Source: Pycnococcus provasolii (Eukaryota; Chlorophyta; Pseudoscourfieldiophyceae; Pseudoscourfieldiales; Pycnococcaceae). Taken from it: a stretch of 64,000 nucleotides of DNA. The stretch lies in NCBI GenBank assembly GCA_938743325.2, contig OW568861.1:186001-250000 (forward strand). The letters run 5' to 3'. The notes under the pieces are model-generated. The model was not told where the DNA came from. It ran no database searches and worked only from the letters and a program-made list of their open reading frames with translations. This document shows, piece after piece, positions 9,672-18,769 of this stretch (position 1 is its first letter; each line of letters opens with the position of its first letter). Made by a program: the position numbers and the translations under genes.

Positions 9672-12600
9672 ATGTCGGAGTCTGCCGCCTCCGTCGTTTC
9701 TCTCATATCTGTCCTGGAGGCGCCGTTCGAAACACAAGCTAACAGAGCCGCTGCCACAGCATCGCTAGAAACGTATCGAACCACCGCGCCGGCACAAATC
9801 ATCGCACACGACGCAATCACATCACTCGTTCACAGAAACCAACCCACGGCTGTGCGAAACTTCGGATTCGCCGCACTCACGCACGTCGTGAGAGCAAGGT
9901 GGAACGAACTGAACGAAAACGAACGTGTGCAGATGCTTGCCAGCGCCATGGACCTGTGGAAAGGTGTCGCAGCTCCCGGAGACGCTGTGCAGGAACCGTG
10001 GCTCGTCAGAACCAAGGCAAGTGCGCTGCTCGCGGATGCGTGCCGACGCGTCGGAACCACGTGCTGGGCGGACGCGGTGGAGACAGTCAAGGCGCACGCG
10101 AGCGCGGTTGGGCCGAACGCCGCGGAACTCGCGTGCTTGTTCCTCTCCAGCTTGCCTGACGAAATTGTCAATCCTGTAGAGGAAGCGACGCCGGTGTCGA
10201 TGTCAGCAAACAAGGCGCAGCCACCAACGCCAGGCAACCTCAGTGGAAGCAGTGTCGCCTGCATCGAGCGCGCGTCACTGATTAGCACATTATTCAGCCT
10301 CGTCGACAGCATCATGCCATTTCTGTACACGACACTCGAGAAGAGCTTCTCCGCGGCAGTCGCCGCGGGTGCGTCAGCGGAAACGGCACACGTCGCCGCC
10401 GTGCAAGCGGCTCTCAGCACTGCCGCCGTGTACGCCGAATGGACGCCCGTAACAGCCATGCACCGTGCGGGAATGTTCGATGCATCTGCCGCCATCCTCA
10501 AGGCTGCGCTCCATGCGATCGCCTCGCAGAATGGCGATACGAGCGTGCCACCCGCATCGTTCGTCGTGCCAGCTGTGGAGGTGCTGCGCGCCACCACCAG
10601 CCGCAAGCGTTCGGATCATGAGCACGATCCCTTCGACGCCGCCATGCACGTCGTCGTCGATGCGCTCGTCTATGCGGGCCACGCGCTGCTCGACGATCCG
10701 AGAGGTGCGTCGTGGATCGCCATCGGCGGGCCGCTCGAGGATGTGGCGACGCGTGTGTGCGATGCGCTGTCAACATTCGGCATCACCAATCCCGCTCTCG
10801 TCACACTCGGCGCCGTGGAAGATCCCGAGGCGATCGGGCGCAGGGCGCGCTACCTTGAGATTCTCCTCGCGTTCCTGCGGGTTCCGCGCGTCCAGCTCGC
10901 CGCGGCACCCGTGCCAGCTTGGATCGCGATCCTTAAGCACGCAATGGGAAGCCTGCCCGAAGGCTGTCTTCGCGCTCTTCTGCACGCGGCTGCCGAGCAG
11001 CTGATGCGCCGGCCATCCAAGGCACTGGCGGGTGGTCTGTCCTCCTTCGCGAGCGCGTACTGCGGCGATGATGCCGATGACTTAGACATCGCAGGCACGG
11101 ACCTGCACTCCTTCCTCAGCCAATACCGCAGTCAGATGATGGAGCTCATTCGCTTGGTTTGCAACGGCGACCCGGAGGAGGCGGCATCCGCGGCAAACTC
11201 ATTCCTTGAGAGCGCGAGCGCTCTTCCTGGAATCCAAATGCTCGCGTCGCGACCTGCGGGAGAGTACGGGAAGCTGCTTCAGCTCCAGACTGCGGCCGCG
11301 CCGGGTACGCCGGAAGCGGCAGTTTCGCACGCGTACCAGCACTTTCAGGCGTCCGTCGAGTTTGTCGAGAGTGTGCACGGCTCTCTGCCCTTTGCGAGGC
11401 TGCAGGCTGCCGCCTCTGGAAGCAACCCGACTCTCGCGGCAAGCCTGGGTGCGACAGCCAAGACCCTTCTGGCAATCAAGTGGACCGAGCCGTGGCTTGC
11501 ATCTCTGCACGCACGAGCGTTAGAGTCGTTTGGGCGATACCTTCGTGCAGGTTCTCCGCTGCTCATCTCCGTGGTGTCGAAGCTCTTCGAGGATATCGTG
11601 CAGATGGAGATGCGCTCCGCGGCCGACTCCGGCGGAGTTCCAGGCTTACCGCCGCCGTTCCCGGATCTTGCCTGGCGCGCCTGCTTCGGCGCGAGACAGC
11701 GATGCTGCACTGCGATGCTGAACACTGCCGCCACTTGCCCCCTCCAGCTGCAGGTGCACCTGAAAGATCTGGAAACTCAGGTTGCAACCTTGTGGGCGCA
11801 GGGACAGCTCCGGCATGGCGAGCGCAATTCGCTGGGTGAGATGCTGCTTGCCGTGGCATCCGCAGGATCTCCAGAGACGCGCAATGCAATGTCCGCGGCG
11901 GCTGACCCGGCGCTCGCCGCTAGCCTGGCAAGGCAAAAGGAGGTGGTGGACTGGATGATGTCGTCGCTACACGTGGCGTGGGGAGGCGGCGCGTCGATGC
12001 CACCATACGCTTCGGGAGACGTCGGCGCATTTCTTACTCATTTCTGCGCGCCACTCGACGACGCAAGTGCCGCGGAGGCTGCAGCCGCCGCGGCGCGCAT
12101 TGGCCACCCTCCGCCTCAGCGATCCCAACTCATCGGTGGCACTGCAGCGCGCTGGGCTGTATACCATGAGGTGCACATGATCGAACGTGTCCTGCGGCGC
12201 ACCGCGAATATTCCATACGAGCATCCACTGCAGCATCCGTTCGACACGCACGCTCCATGGGCTATGAGGCACATCTTCGGCATCTTGGTTGCGCTGAACA
12301 AGCTGTACAGTGCCGAAGGCCGAACAACGGTGGCACGCGCTGGCATGTCCGCTCTCCTCGAGATGACGGAATCGGAGGTGCACGTTGTTCTCGGGCAGAG
12401 CGCGATGGCGGTTGCCGCAGCTCACAAGGAGGAGGACCTTGACGGCGGGGGTGTGGGCGGCGTGAGCATATACAGCACGCGCCAATTCCTCCGAGGGCTT
12501 CGCGACGGCTGCTACCAGGTGCTGGCGATCGCGGCGACGCGATGTCCGAAAGGATTTTATGGTGGCGATGCCCACGCGCGTGGTGCGGAGGCTGCCGCAA

Positions 12601-13607
12601 GTCTTCTCACTTGCCTAGAGTCTGTCGAACATCGCCATCTACGCCTCTTCCTTCGCTCAGCGATCGGCTCTATCGTTCGATGCTGCCCCAAGGAGCTGCG
12701 TGGCGCATGGATTACGCCTCTGCTGCCGCCGCTGGTGTCTCACCTCTACGCGCGCCTTCAGGACGAGTGGGCTCGAGTCGGCGTGGGCGCAAGCCAAGGT
12801 GCAGCCCCTGCCGCCACCGAGACGACGGCGGAGGTTGTATACGAGCGCCTCGTGCGCGATACGACGCGCGAATTCGCAAGCCTCATGGCGTCGATGGCAT
12901 CTCCCGACACTGGCACTGGTGGCATGTCGCCTTCTTCTTCGTCGTCAAATCTGATGCCAAAGGCGGGTAGTGCCGGCGCCGCGATCGTGGCGCTCGAGCA
13001 GGCGTACAGCCGCAAATCAGCGGGTGGCACAAGCGGCGAGGACATGGGTGAGCCGCGCAGCGTTCTTGAGTGGCTACTCGTGCACCAGCCCGCCACAGGC
13101 GCGTGCGTGATCCAAGCGGCGGCAACCATTCTGTGCTGGCCAGATCGCGAGGCGGCTCAACGAGCTGCTCCTGTTTGCCGAGCGGCAATTGCCCTCGCAA
13201 CGCGAGATGACAGGTTAGTGGAGCTAACGGCGACGCACGTGCTGAGCTGCATAATCGCGTGCACGCGTGTGGACGTGCACAACAGCATTCACCCCGAGGC
13301 ACTCAGCATGATTCGCGAGGTTGTGATGCGGCTGTCGAATCGGACGAGCACAGTGCAGCAAACATTTGCGCTTACGACCGGCGCGACGCCCGCGGCATTT
13401 GCGGAGCTTGACAAGCAAGTTCGCACGGGAGGCAGCGAGAAGAAGCTGCGCGAGCTGATCCGTGGCATCATCACTTCAGGTGCGGCAATTCCCGTCGCCG
13501 CTGCGGATGTGAGCGGCGGTGGTGGTGCACCGAAGAATGTGATCGCGCTTGGCGATAAGGGCGCGAAGGTTGCAGCGCAGCGCGCGGCGCAAGGTGTTCC
13601 TGAGTGA
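9672..13607 (+). CDS. XPO5: exportin-5 / HASTY-like nuclear export receptor
   Basis: This 1311-aa protein resembles exportin-5 (plant HASTY), a karyopherin-beta that exports double-stranded RNA such as pre-miRNA and tRNA-bound cargo with RanGTP. The N-terminal part matches the family in order: AVRNFGFAALTHVVRARWNE, then EPWLVRTKASALLADACRR, then a segment around FLSSLPDEIV, then FLYTTLEKSFSAAV. The rest is an Ala-rich alpha-solenoid of HEAT-type helices, as expected. The length is near the 1200 aa usual for the family, with Gly/Ser/Ala-rich inserts near residues 1040-1120. It is a single exon, with ATG 9672 and TGTAA at 13615-13619. Confidence in the karyopherin fold is higher than in the exact paralogue. 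Confidence 0.82.
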   Translation: MSESAASVVSLISVLEAPFETQANRAAATASLETYRTTAPAQIIAHDAITSLVHRNQPTAVRNFGFAALTHVVRARWNELNENERVQMLASAMDLWKGVAAPGDAVQEPWLVRTKASALLADACRRVGTTCWADAVETVKAHASAVGPNAAELACLFLSSLPDEIVNPVEEATPVSMSANKAQPPTPGNLSGSSVACIERASLISTLFSLVDSIMPFLYTTLEKSFSAAVAAGASAETAHVAAVQAALSTAAVYAEWTPVTAMHRAGMFDASAAILKAALHAIASQNGDTSVPPASFVVPAVEVLRATTSRKRSDHEHDPFDAAMHVVVDALVYAGHALLDDPRGASWIAIGGPLEDVATRVCDALSTFGITNPALVTLGAVEDPEAIGRRARYLEILLAFLRVPRVQLAAAPVPAWIAILKHAMGSLPEGCLRALLHAAAEQLMRRPSKALAGGLSSFASAYCGDDADDLDIAGTDLHSFLSQYRSQMMELIRLVCNGDPEEAASAANSFLESASALPGIQMLASRPAGEYGKLLQLQTAAAPGTPEAAVSHAYQHFQASVEFVESVHGSLPFARLQAAASGSNPTLAASLGATAKTLLAIKWTEPWLASLHARALESFGRYLRAGSPLLISVVSKLFEDIVQMEMRSAADSGGVPGLPPPFPDLAWRACFGARQRCCTAMLNTAATCPLQLQVHLKDLETQVATLWAQGQLRHGERNSLGEMLLAVASAGSPETRNAMSAAADPALAASLARQKEVVDWMMSSLHVAWGGGASMPPYASGDVGAFLTHFCAPLDDASAAEAAAAAARIGHPPPQRSQLIGGTAARWAVYHEVHMIERVLRRTANIPYEHPLQHPFDTHAPWAMRHIFGILVALNKLYSAEGRTTVARAGMSALLEMTESEVHVVLGQSAMAVAAAHKEEDLDGGGVGGVSIYSTRQFLRGLRDGCYQVLAIAATRCPKGFYGGDAHARGAEAAASLLTCLESVEHRHLRLFLRSAIGSIVRCCPKELRGAWITPLLPPLVSHLYARLQDEWARVGVGASQGAAPAATETTAEVVYERLVRDTTREFASLMASMASPDTGTGGMSPSSSSSNLMPKAGSAGAAIVALEQAYSRKSAGGTSGEDMGEPRSVLEWLLVHQPATGACVIQAAATILCWPDREAAQRAAPVCRAAIALATRDDRLVELTATHVLSCIIACTRVDVHNSIHPEALSMIREVVMRLSNRTSTVQQTFALTTGATPAAFAELDKQVRTGGSEKKLRELIRGIITSGAAIPVAAADVSGGGGAPKNVIALGDKGAKVAAQRAAQGVPE

Positions 13608-13806
13608 TGATTTTTGTAACGTGTCTGATTGTAGTGTACATTCCATCCTAGTACTACACTGTGGTCCTAACTAACCTTTCTTTGGGGAGTTCCATCACAA
13701 ACTTAGGGTGGTAAAATTGGACCACGCGATCGCCCAAGGGTGTCTCACTGTCTCCCGGTCACCTATCGCTTCGCAGCTCCCTCCCTCAACTCCCTCGGTT
13801 CGAAAC

Positions 13807-15282
13807 ATGCCCTCGTCGGGCGCCACCCGCATGCCCACGCCGCTGGCAGCCACCGCCGCCGCGATGGCCGCCGCGGTGGCGGCTGACTTAGACTCGGACT
13901 CGTCGACGGTATCTTCGGCGTCGTCGGGGTCTTCGGACTGGCGCACGGCAAGAGAGCGCCCGATGCCTTCTTCGGTTAAGTCGTCGAGGCCGCAGCCAAT
14001 GCACTCTCCCCGTCGGCAAGCCTTGCGTGCGGCCGAGGTGGCGGCAAACGCTCGGAGAAGGTCTCCGGCTGAGGAGCCACGAAGAGAAGTTGCGCAGAGT
14101 CGACAAGAGCGACATGTGACGAGGAAGCGCGCAGATGCAAGGCAAAGGACGGCGACGACGCCACTGCGGCGTGCGGCAGCGGCGGCGGCGGGTATACGAC
14201 AATCCCAGGAACAGGTCGGGAGTGACGAAGAAGAAGACAAGTTTGACGACGACGACGACGACGACGACGACTTTGACGAAGGCGGCTTTGACGAAGGCGG
14301 CTTTGACGACGACGACGACGACGAGGAAGAGCTCGAGGATGTTGGTGCTCTGGTTCCTGAACAGCGCGTATCTTGGCAGCAGCAACACGCACGAGCTAGC
14401 GAACGGCCGGCTAGTGCGCCAACGACCATCACGCGTGCGCCCTCGTGGTCGGTGGCCATAAGGAGCGAAAGTCTCGACAAGCTGCGCATGCGACAGCGCA
14501 GGCCTAGGCCACAAACTCGGCAGGCGCCTAGCTGGTCGGTGGCGGTCGCGCCGGAGAGTCTTGAAGCGCTTCGTTCACAAACGCCACCACGCCCTAGCAC
14601 ATCGTCACCCGCCTCGCCTCTTGCAGTCCTGAAGCGCCGAGCAGCCCTAAATCACAGCCGCCGCCGTGCAATGCGGCTAGGCCAGAGCTTAGAAGCACAA
14701 GGTGAAGGTGGAGGTATGGTGGACTTGCAGCCACCTCGGGCCACTGGCGCTGGCGGTGTCGAGGGAGCGCGCACGGGCGCGGGACCTCGACAATATCTTC
14801 GGCGCCAAACCACGCGTTCCTCTGTCGTAAGCCGACCTGTTCCGATTTCGCACGTGCAAAGCCGAACAGACTCCGGCCACGTGCGACGCAGCATGCCAAC
14901 AAGCCTGCGAGCGCGCGATGTCGCGCAGCTGCACGAGGCTGGTGAGCTGATGGATGCGATGCGAGGTCCCTCGATGGCGGTACCAACGAGACGGCCAGCC
15001 ACAGCCGTGCCGCGCGTGTCAGCGCGTGAGCCATCGGTGCACTTGCAAGGCGCCGCCGAGGCGGCATGGGAAGCTCGCGCACGTGCGCCTTCTGCTACGC
15101 GGTACAATCGCGAGGCTGCACTGTGGTCGGAGGTGGCGCGTGCTGTGCGAACCGGCGGCGCGGCACTTGTTGACGTGCCACGAATACCAGTGTCCACGGC
15201 AGAGGCTCGTCTTCATTCCGAATCATCCTCGACCGACGCGCGCCGTCACTACCAGCAACTGTGCGACGCGTGGCACATGTAA
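13807..15282 (+). CDS. disordered acidic/basic low-complexity protein, 491 aa
   Basis: No family is recognised. ATG 13807 gives 491 aa; the frame is open upstream to a GTG. Residues about 140-180 form an acidic block of long Asp runs broken by FDEGGFDEGGF. After it comes a twice-repeated segment of about 33 residues built around APSWSVAI..ESLDKLR and APSWSVAV..ESLEALR, which may be a short binding motif. The remainder is Arg/Ser/Pro/Ala-rich, ending in a helical-looking HYQQLCDAWHM. The reverse strand of the acidic block is also open but encodes only Ser homopolymer, so the plus frame is preferred. The 3' end overlaps the antisense PDZ-like remnant only slightly, if at all. Confidence 0.6.
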   Translation: MPSSGATRMPTPLAATAAAMAAAVAADLDSDSSTVSSASSGSSDWRTARERPMPSSVKSSRPQPMHSPRRQALRAAEVAANARRRSPAEEPRREVAQSRQERHVTRKRADARQRTATTPLRRAAAAAAGIRQSQEQVGSDEEEDKFDDDDDDDDDFDEGGFDEGGFDDDDDDEEELEDVGALVPEQRVSWQQQHARASERPASAPTTITRAPSWSVAIRSESLDKLRMRQRRPRPQTRQAPSWSVAVAPESLEALRSQTPPRPSTSSPASPLAVLKRRAALNHSRRRAMRLGQSLEAQGEGGGMVDLQPPRATGAGGVEGARTGAGPRQYLRRQTTRSSVVSRPVPISHVQSRTDSGHVRRSMPTSLRARDVAQLHEAGELMDAMRGPSMAVPTRRPATAVPRVSAREPSVHLQGAAEAAWEARARAPSATRYNREAALWSEVARAVRTGGAALVDVPRIPVSTAEARLHSESSSTDARRHYQQLCDAWHM

Positions 15283-15297
15283 GATAACATCCGAGCA

Positions 15298-15450
15298 AAA
15301 CTTTGTCACGTCGACGCGAGTGCGGTTGTCACCGCACTCCGTGCACTTGACCACATCCCCTGCGTACACGCCGGCACGACTTGCCGGCCCGCCAGCAGTC
15401 ACGGACTTGATAAGTGCGCCTCCGCCTTGCGCGGCTCCAAGCTGCAGCTC
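15298..15450 (-). pseudogene. PDZ-like half domain, probable gene remnant
   Basis: On the minus strand a 51-residue stretch reads like the second half of a PDZ domain: LGAAQGGGALIKSVTAGGPA, then SRAGVYAGDVVKCTECGDN and a following VTKF. The GGPA.RAGV.AGD block is characteristic of PDZ domains. No carboxylate-binding loop precedes it: upstream on this strand the frame passes straight into the TGGTACAAAG minisatellite. It could be a decayed gene, a moved exon, or the last exon of an unrecognised gene. A chance resemblance cannot be ruled out. Confidence 0.4.
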
Positions 15451-15550
15451 GGTAGTACAAAGTGGTACAAAGTTTGGTAGATGTACAAAGTGGTACAACG
15501 TGGTACAACGTGGTACAAAGCAGGTGTACAAAGTGGTACAAAGTGGTAAA
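15451..15550. repeat. decamer minisatellite TGGTACAAAG
   Basis: About eight imperfect copies of a 9-10 base unit (GTACAAAGTG and variants GTACAACGTG) fill this stretch. It directly adjoins the PDZ-like remnant. Confidence 0.85.
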
Positions 15551-16041
15551 ATACAACTGTAAACTGAACTTGGCTGAGCTCCATGGTGAAGCTCCTCATC
15601 AGGATGATACCAGTTGATCCTCATCGATCGTCGGGAGGAATGAAGAACGTCGGGAGGAAGATCGTCGTGACGAACGTCAAAGGTCGGTGAAATAACCTTA
15701 GGACCTCTGGGCTGCTCCCCTGAAATGTAAAGTTTAATGTAAATTTTAAGGTTAGTTGTTGTCGTCATGCTCATGCTCCTGCCGTACATACCATTTGTGG
15801 TAGGCTACTGTCAAGCACGTTTCGTCGTTTAGGTGGATGGTACAGTAGGAGGAGGATGTTCGCACTTCAACAGTTCAACTGAGGGATTCAAATGAGGCAT
15901 TTCTCGCATTTATTTTATTTGTCGCTTTGGAAGTGGTTCCTTCTGCTTCCCATTAATTGGGTGTGCCTGCCCAACGCGCGGCCCGCACGTTCACGTTCGT
16001 TCCCGCTTAAGCTTTAGACGTGATTGACCGTGCCTCGGCGC

Positions 16042-18708
16042 ATGGCAGGTCGACCTTCACACGCACAAGGCGGCGGCGGTCTCCTCACGGACGCCGTGGT
16101 CTCTCTCACCACAGAACACGGCGACGATGATAGCACGAAGACTCTGCCGCGCGCCCCTACGAGAAATGACGGCGATGTGCCTGACGACGCGCGAACTAAA
16201 GCGCTGGCATCTTTGCGCGCATCCGCTTCTAGGAGAGCGAGGCACACGTGGCGGCGTGTTTTCCTTCACGTTGGCCTGCTGAACGCGCCAAAAGCACAAG
16301 CACCAACAGACGCGCGTGCCAACGTCGCAGAGCAGGCACCACCACGGCTCCTTGAGGTCGTGGACAAGGCGTCCGTGGCGCTCAAAGCAAGAGTTCAAAA
16401 TAACAAAACACAAAGAAGAGGTGTCGGAGAGAAAAAGGCTTTGGCGCCAGCTCCGAACATGTCGGGCGCAACGACATCCGTCTTCGTCGATGGACGGTGC
16501 CTCTTCTGCGGAGCTGGGCAGGAAAACACCGACGCAAGACAAGACGACGAAGACGACGACGAGTTCAGGTATCTGGAAGGCGTTGCTGCTGGTGCAACTA
16601 TGCGCGAGGCAATTGCGGTGTGGAGAAAACGCGTACAACCTGCCAACCCACAGCCAGGTGCGCAATACGACGACGACAACGGCGACGTCGACGACGAAGC
16701 AAGTTCTTCCGACGGGTCTGCGCAGTCGCCGCGTCAGTCGAACTCGCCGTGGCTGCCTTCCACTCCATCAACGCCTCCGCCTGCGCTTACACCTGCACCC
16801 GACCGCGCCAACGCCTCCAGCGCTCCAGCCACGCCGCTCACTGGCGCGCTCAAGCGTGGGCCGCTCGGCATGCCGTCGTCGCCGATCCGCTCACCCGTGA
16901 CTCGTGAGCTTGACCTTCGCATTGCCCTTGAAGGTTCACAGCCGGATCCTGCAGAGGCGGCGAAACGTGCGGAGAACGTGGCGCGCCGTGCGATGGCCAA
17001 GATGCGACGAGGTTCGCTACTTCGCATGCTTCGCGCTTGGCTGCGGCAAGCACGAATTTTCTCGTGCGCACGCTCAAGCCTGTCAGGCCACGAGAGGCGC
17101 TTATCCTCGCATCGGATCCGACGCATCTTGCGCGCATGGAGGAGCAGCGTGGGGACGGGCGCTCAAGCTGATGCTCTAGCAGCGCGTCGCAGGCTTCGTG
17201 TCGTGCATCGCGGTGTACTCTCTTTTGCCGCACGTGCCATGCGCATGTGGAGAGCGGCTGCACATCGCACGCGATCGGTGCGCCGTGTGGTGGCTAAGAT
17301 GCGACGCACAAAACAGCTCAGCTCCATGCGGAGATGGTCGCGTATTGCGAAAGCCTTGCGAAGGCGTCGTGGGCGGCGAACGCTTCGCGCATGGCTGCGG
17401 TACATCCGAACATGTTCGCGAGCGCACGCGGGACTGCTACACTTCGCGCGACGATTGAGCTCGTATCAGATGCGACGCGTCGTGCGCACGTGGAGGAATC
17501 GTGTCGGAACGGGTTGTGAAGAGGAAGCACTCGCCGCGAGCCGCAGGCTTCGCGTCACACGTCGCGCGCGTCGAGGTGCTCTTCTCGCCTGGCATTCTGC
17601 CACAAGACGGGCTCGCCACGTGCGATCGCTCTTCGCCGCCGCGGGAAGGCGTCTCGGACGTTGCACGCGCCAGTATGTGCTGCGTGCCTGGCGCGCGACG
17701 ACCGCACAGATTATCGCATTTGCGTTGCTACGCCTACGTCGCCGTGGCACAGCCACGAGAATCAACTTCCGCTCCTGGCGCGCAATCTCGAAAAGGGAGG
17801 TGATGGTGCGTGATCTCGATCTCAAGCTGCGTGAGCGGCGGCGTGTTTTCGCAACACGCGGTTCTCTTCGCTCGTGGGCTGCGCTGGTTCTACTCGAGCG
17901 TCGAATACGCCGAGTGGCTGCCAGCATCTCACGGCGCATGCAACGCATGGACGCTCGCTGCAGTTTCGATATGTGGCGTGCGCGCGTAATTTGGGTGCGT
18001 GGATCGCGAGTGGCCCTGTGGCGACACGCGAGCCGTTCAAGCACTCGTCGAAAATGGGCAATTCTCATTGCTTGGCGTCGGAGAGTCGCGAACTCGCAGC
18101 GCGTCGCGCTTGACGGGCTAACGCCGGCTGGCTTGCGCCAACTGCGAAGGCAGGCGAAGACGCTGGCCGTGTCTGAGAGAGGGCGCGCTTCTGCGGAGGC
18201 GGAAGTCCGCATGCTCCGTCCTCTGCAGCTCGAGGTGAGTCGCCTCGTCGCCACCTGCGATGCGAAGGATGGCGCGCTGAAGGCGTGCCAGGCGGAAAGT
18301 GCCGCTGCCACCGTGCTCCTTGAGACAGAGCTCGAAACGAGCCGTGCGGAGTCGAGGCGTCTGGAGGAACGCGTGAAGAATCTGGAGCAGCAATTGTCCT
18401 CGCAGGTTGACCAGCAGGCGCGCGACAACGAGGCGGTGCACAGCCTCATCCAACATCTGGGTGCTGCAGCATGTGCTCGCCACGCCGACCTGAGGCGCGC
18501 TGTGGCAAAGGAATCGAACGCTAGTGGGCAGATCACATTCGAGCGTCTAAGTGAGCTCCTGTCGCAGCACTTTGGCGTGAACGTCAAGGACTGCGCAACC
18601 ACCGCGCCGGCAGCCAACCTGCGGCAGCGTGATGGCAGAGGGGGGTCCACACTAGGCACGACTGATTGGCACGCATTTGTGCTCTCTCCCGTGCGCGAGT
18701 GGCGTTGA
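16042..18708 (+). CDS. SFI1-like centrin-binding repeat protein
   Basis: This 888-aa protein has about a dozen degenerate repeats, each a basic helix centred on a conserved Trp: LRMLRAWLRQ, IRRILRAWRS, AMRMWRAA, RRTLRAWLRY, RRVVRTWRN, QYVLRAWRA, INFRSWRA, RGSLRSWAA, CSFDMWRA. They are spaced roughly 25-40 residues apart, the signature of SFI1, which forms a long helix lined with centrin at basal bodies or centrosomes. A coiled coil follows (LRRQAKTLAVSERGR, ESRRLEERVKNLEQQLSSQ). The first 320 residues are disordered. Two blocks about 118 residues apart (near bases 17020 and 17375) are near copies, showing internal duplication. ATG 16042 is the first ATG; an in-frame TTG lies just upstream. 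It converges on the myosin gene with 61 bases between. Confidence 0.78.
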   Translation: MAGRPSHAQGGGGLLTDAVVSLTTEHGDDDSTKTLPRAPTRNDGDVPDDARTKALASLRASASRRARHTWRRVFLHVGLLNAPKAQAPTDARANVAEQAPPRLLEVVDKASVALKARVQNNKTQRRGVGEKKALAPAPNMSGATTSVFVDGRCLFCGAGQENTDARQDDEDDDEFRYLEGVAAGATMREAIAVWRKRVQPANPQPGAQYDDDNGDVDDEASSSDGSAQSPRQSNSPWLPSTPSTPPPALTPAPDRANASSAPATPLTGALKRGPLGMPSSPIRSPVTRELDLRIALEGSQPDPAEAAKRAENVARRAMAKMRRGSLLRMLRAWLRQARIFSCARSSLSGHERRLSSHRIRRILRAWRSSVGTGAQADALAARRRLRVVHRGVLSFAARAMRMWRAAAHRTRSVRRVVAKMRRTKQLSSMRRWSRIAKALRRRRGRRTLRAWLRYIRTCSRAHAGLLHFARRLSSYQMRRVVRTWRNRVGTGCEEEALAASRRLRVTRRARRGALLAWHSATRRARHVRSLFAAAGRRLGRCTRQYVLRAWRATTAQIIAFALLRLRRRGTATRINFRSWRAISKREVMVRDLDLKLRERRRVFATRGSLRSWAALVLLERRIRRVAASISRRMQRMDARCSFDMWRARVIWVRGSRVALWRHASRSSTRRKWAILIAWRRRVANSQRVALDGLTPAGLRQLRRQAKTLAVSERGRASAEAEVRMLRPLQLEVSRLVATCDAKDGALKACQAESAAATVLLETELETSRAESRRLEERVKNLEQQLSSQVDQQARDNEAVHSLIQHLGAAACARHADLRRAVAKESNASGQITFERLSELLSQHFGVNVKDCATTAPAANLRQRDGRGGSTLGTTDWHAFVLSPVREWR

Positions 18709-18769
18709 CGATATTATACGAAAGTAATAAAAGAGTACTCTAATTTTCATAATTGCACAAAAGAATTTT

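Larger units (their letters stand above)
15283..16041. other. intergenic region with PDZ-like remnant and minisatellite
   Basis: This 760-base region lies between the disordered protein and the SFI1-like gene. It contains an antisense PDZ-like half domain (15298-15450), a TGGTACAAAG minisatellite (15451-15550), and the motifs TAACCTTAGG (15693-15702) and TTAAGGTTAG (15746-15755), the last two some 290-350 bases upstream of the next ATG. Confidence 0.6.

Noticed and set aside
13695-14600. Minus-strand frame with long Ser runs
   Set aside because: The Ser runs are the reverse reading of Asp-codon runs in the plus-strand acidic protein; the plus frame is longer and has a repeated non-homopolymer motif.
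17466-18659. 397-codon minus-strand frame over the SFI1-like gene
   Set aside because: It is antisense to the coiled coil and Trp repeats; its Arg/Ser-rich composition mirrors the sense codons.
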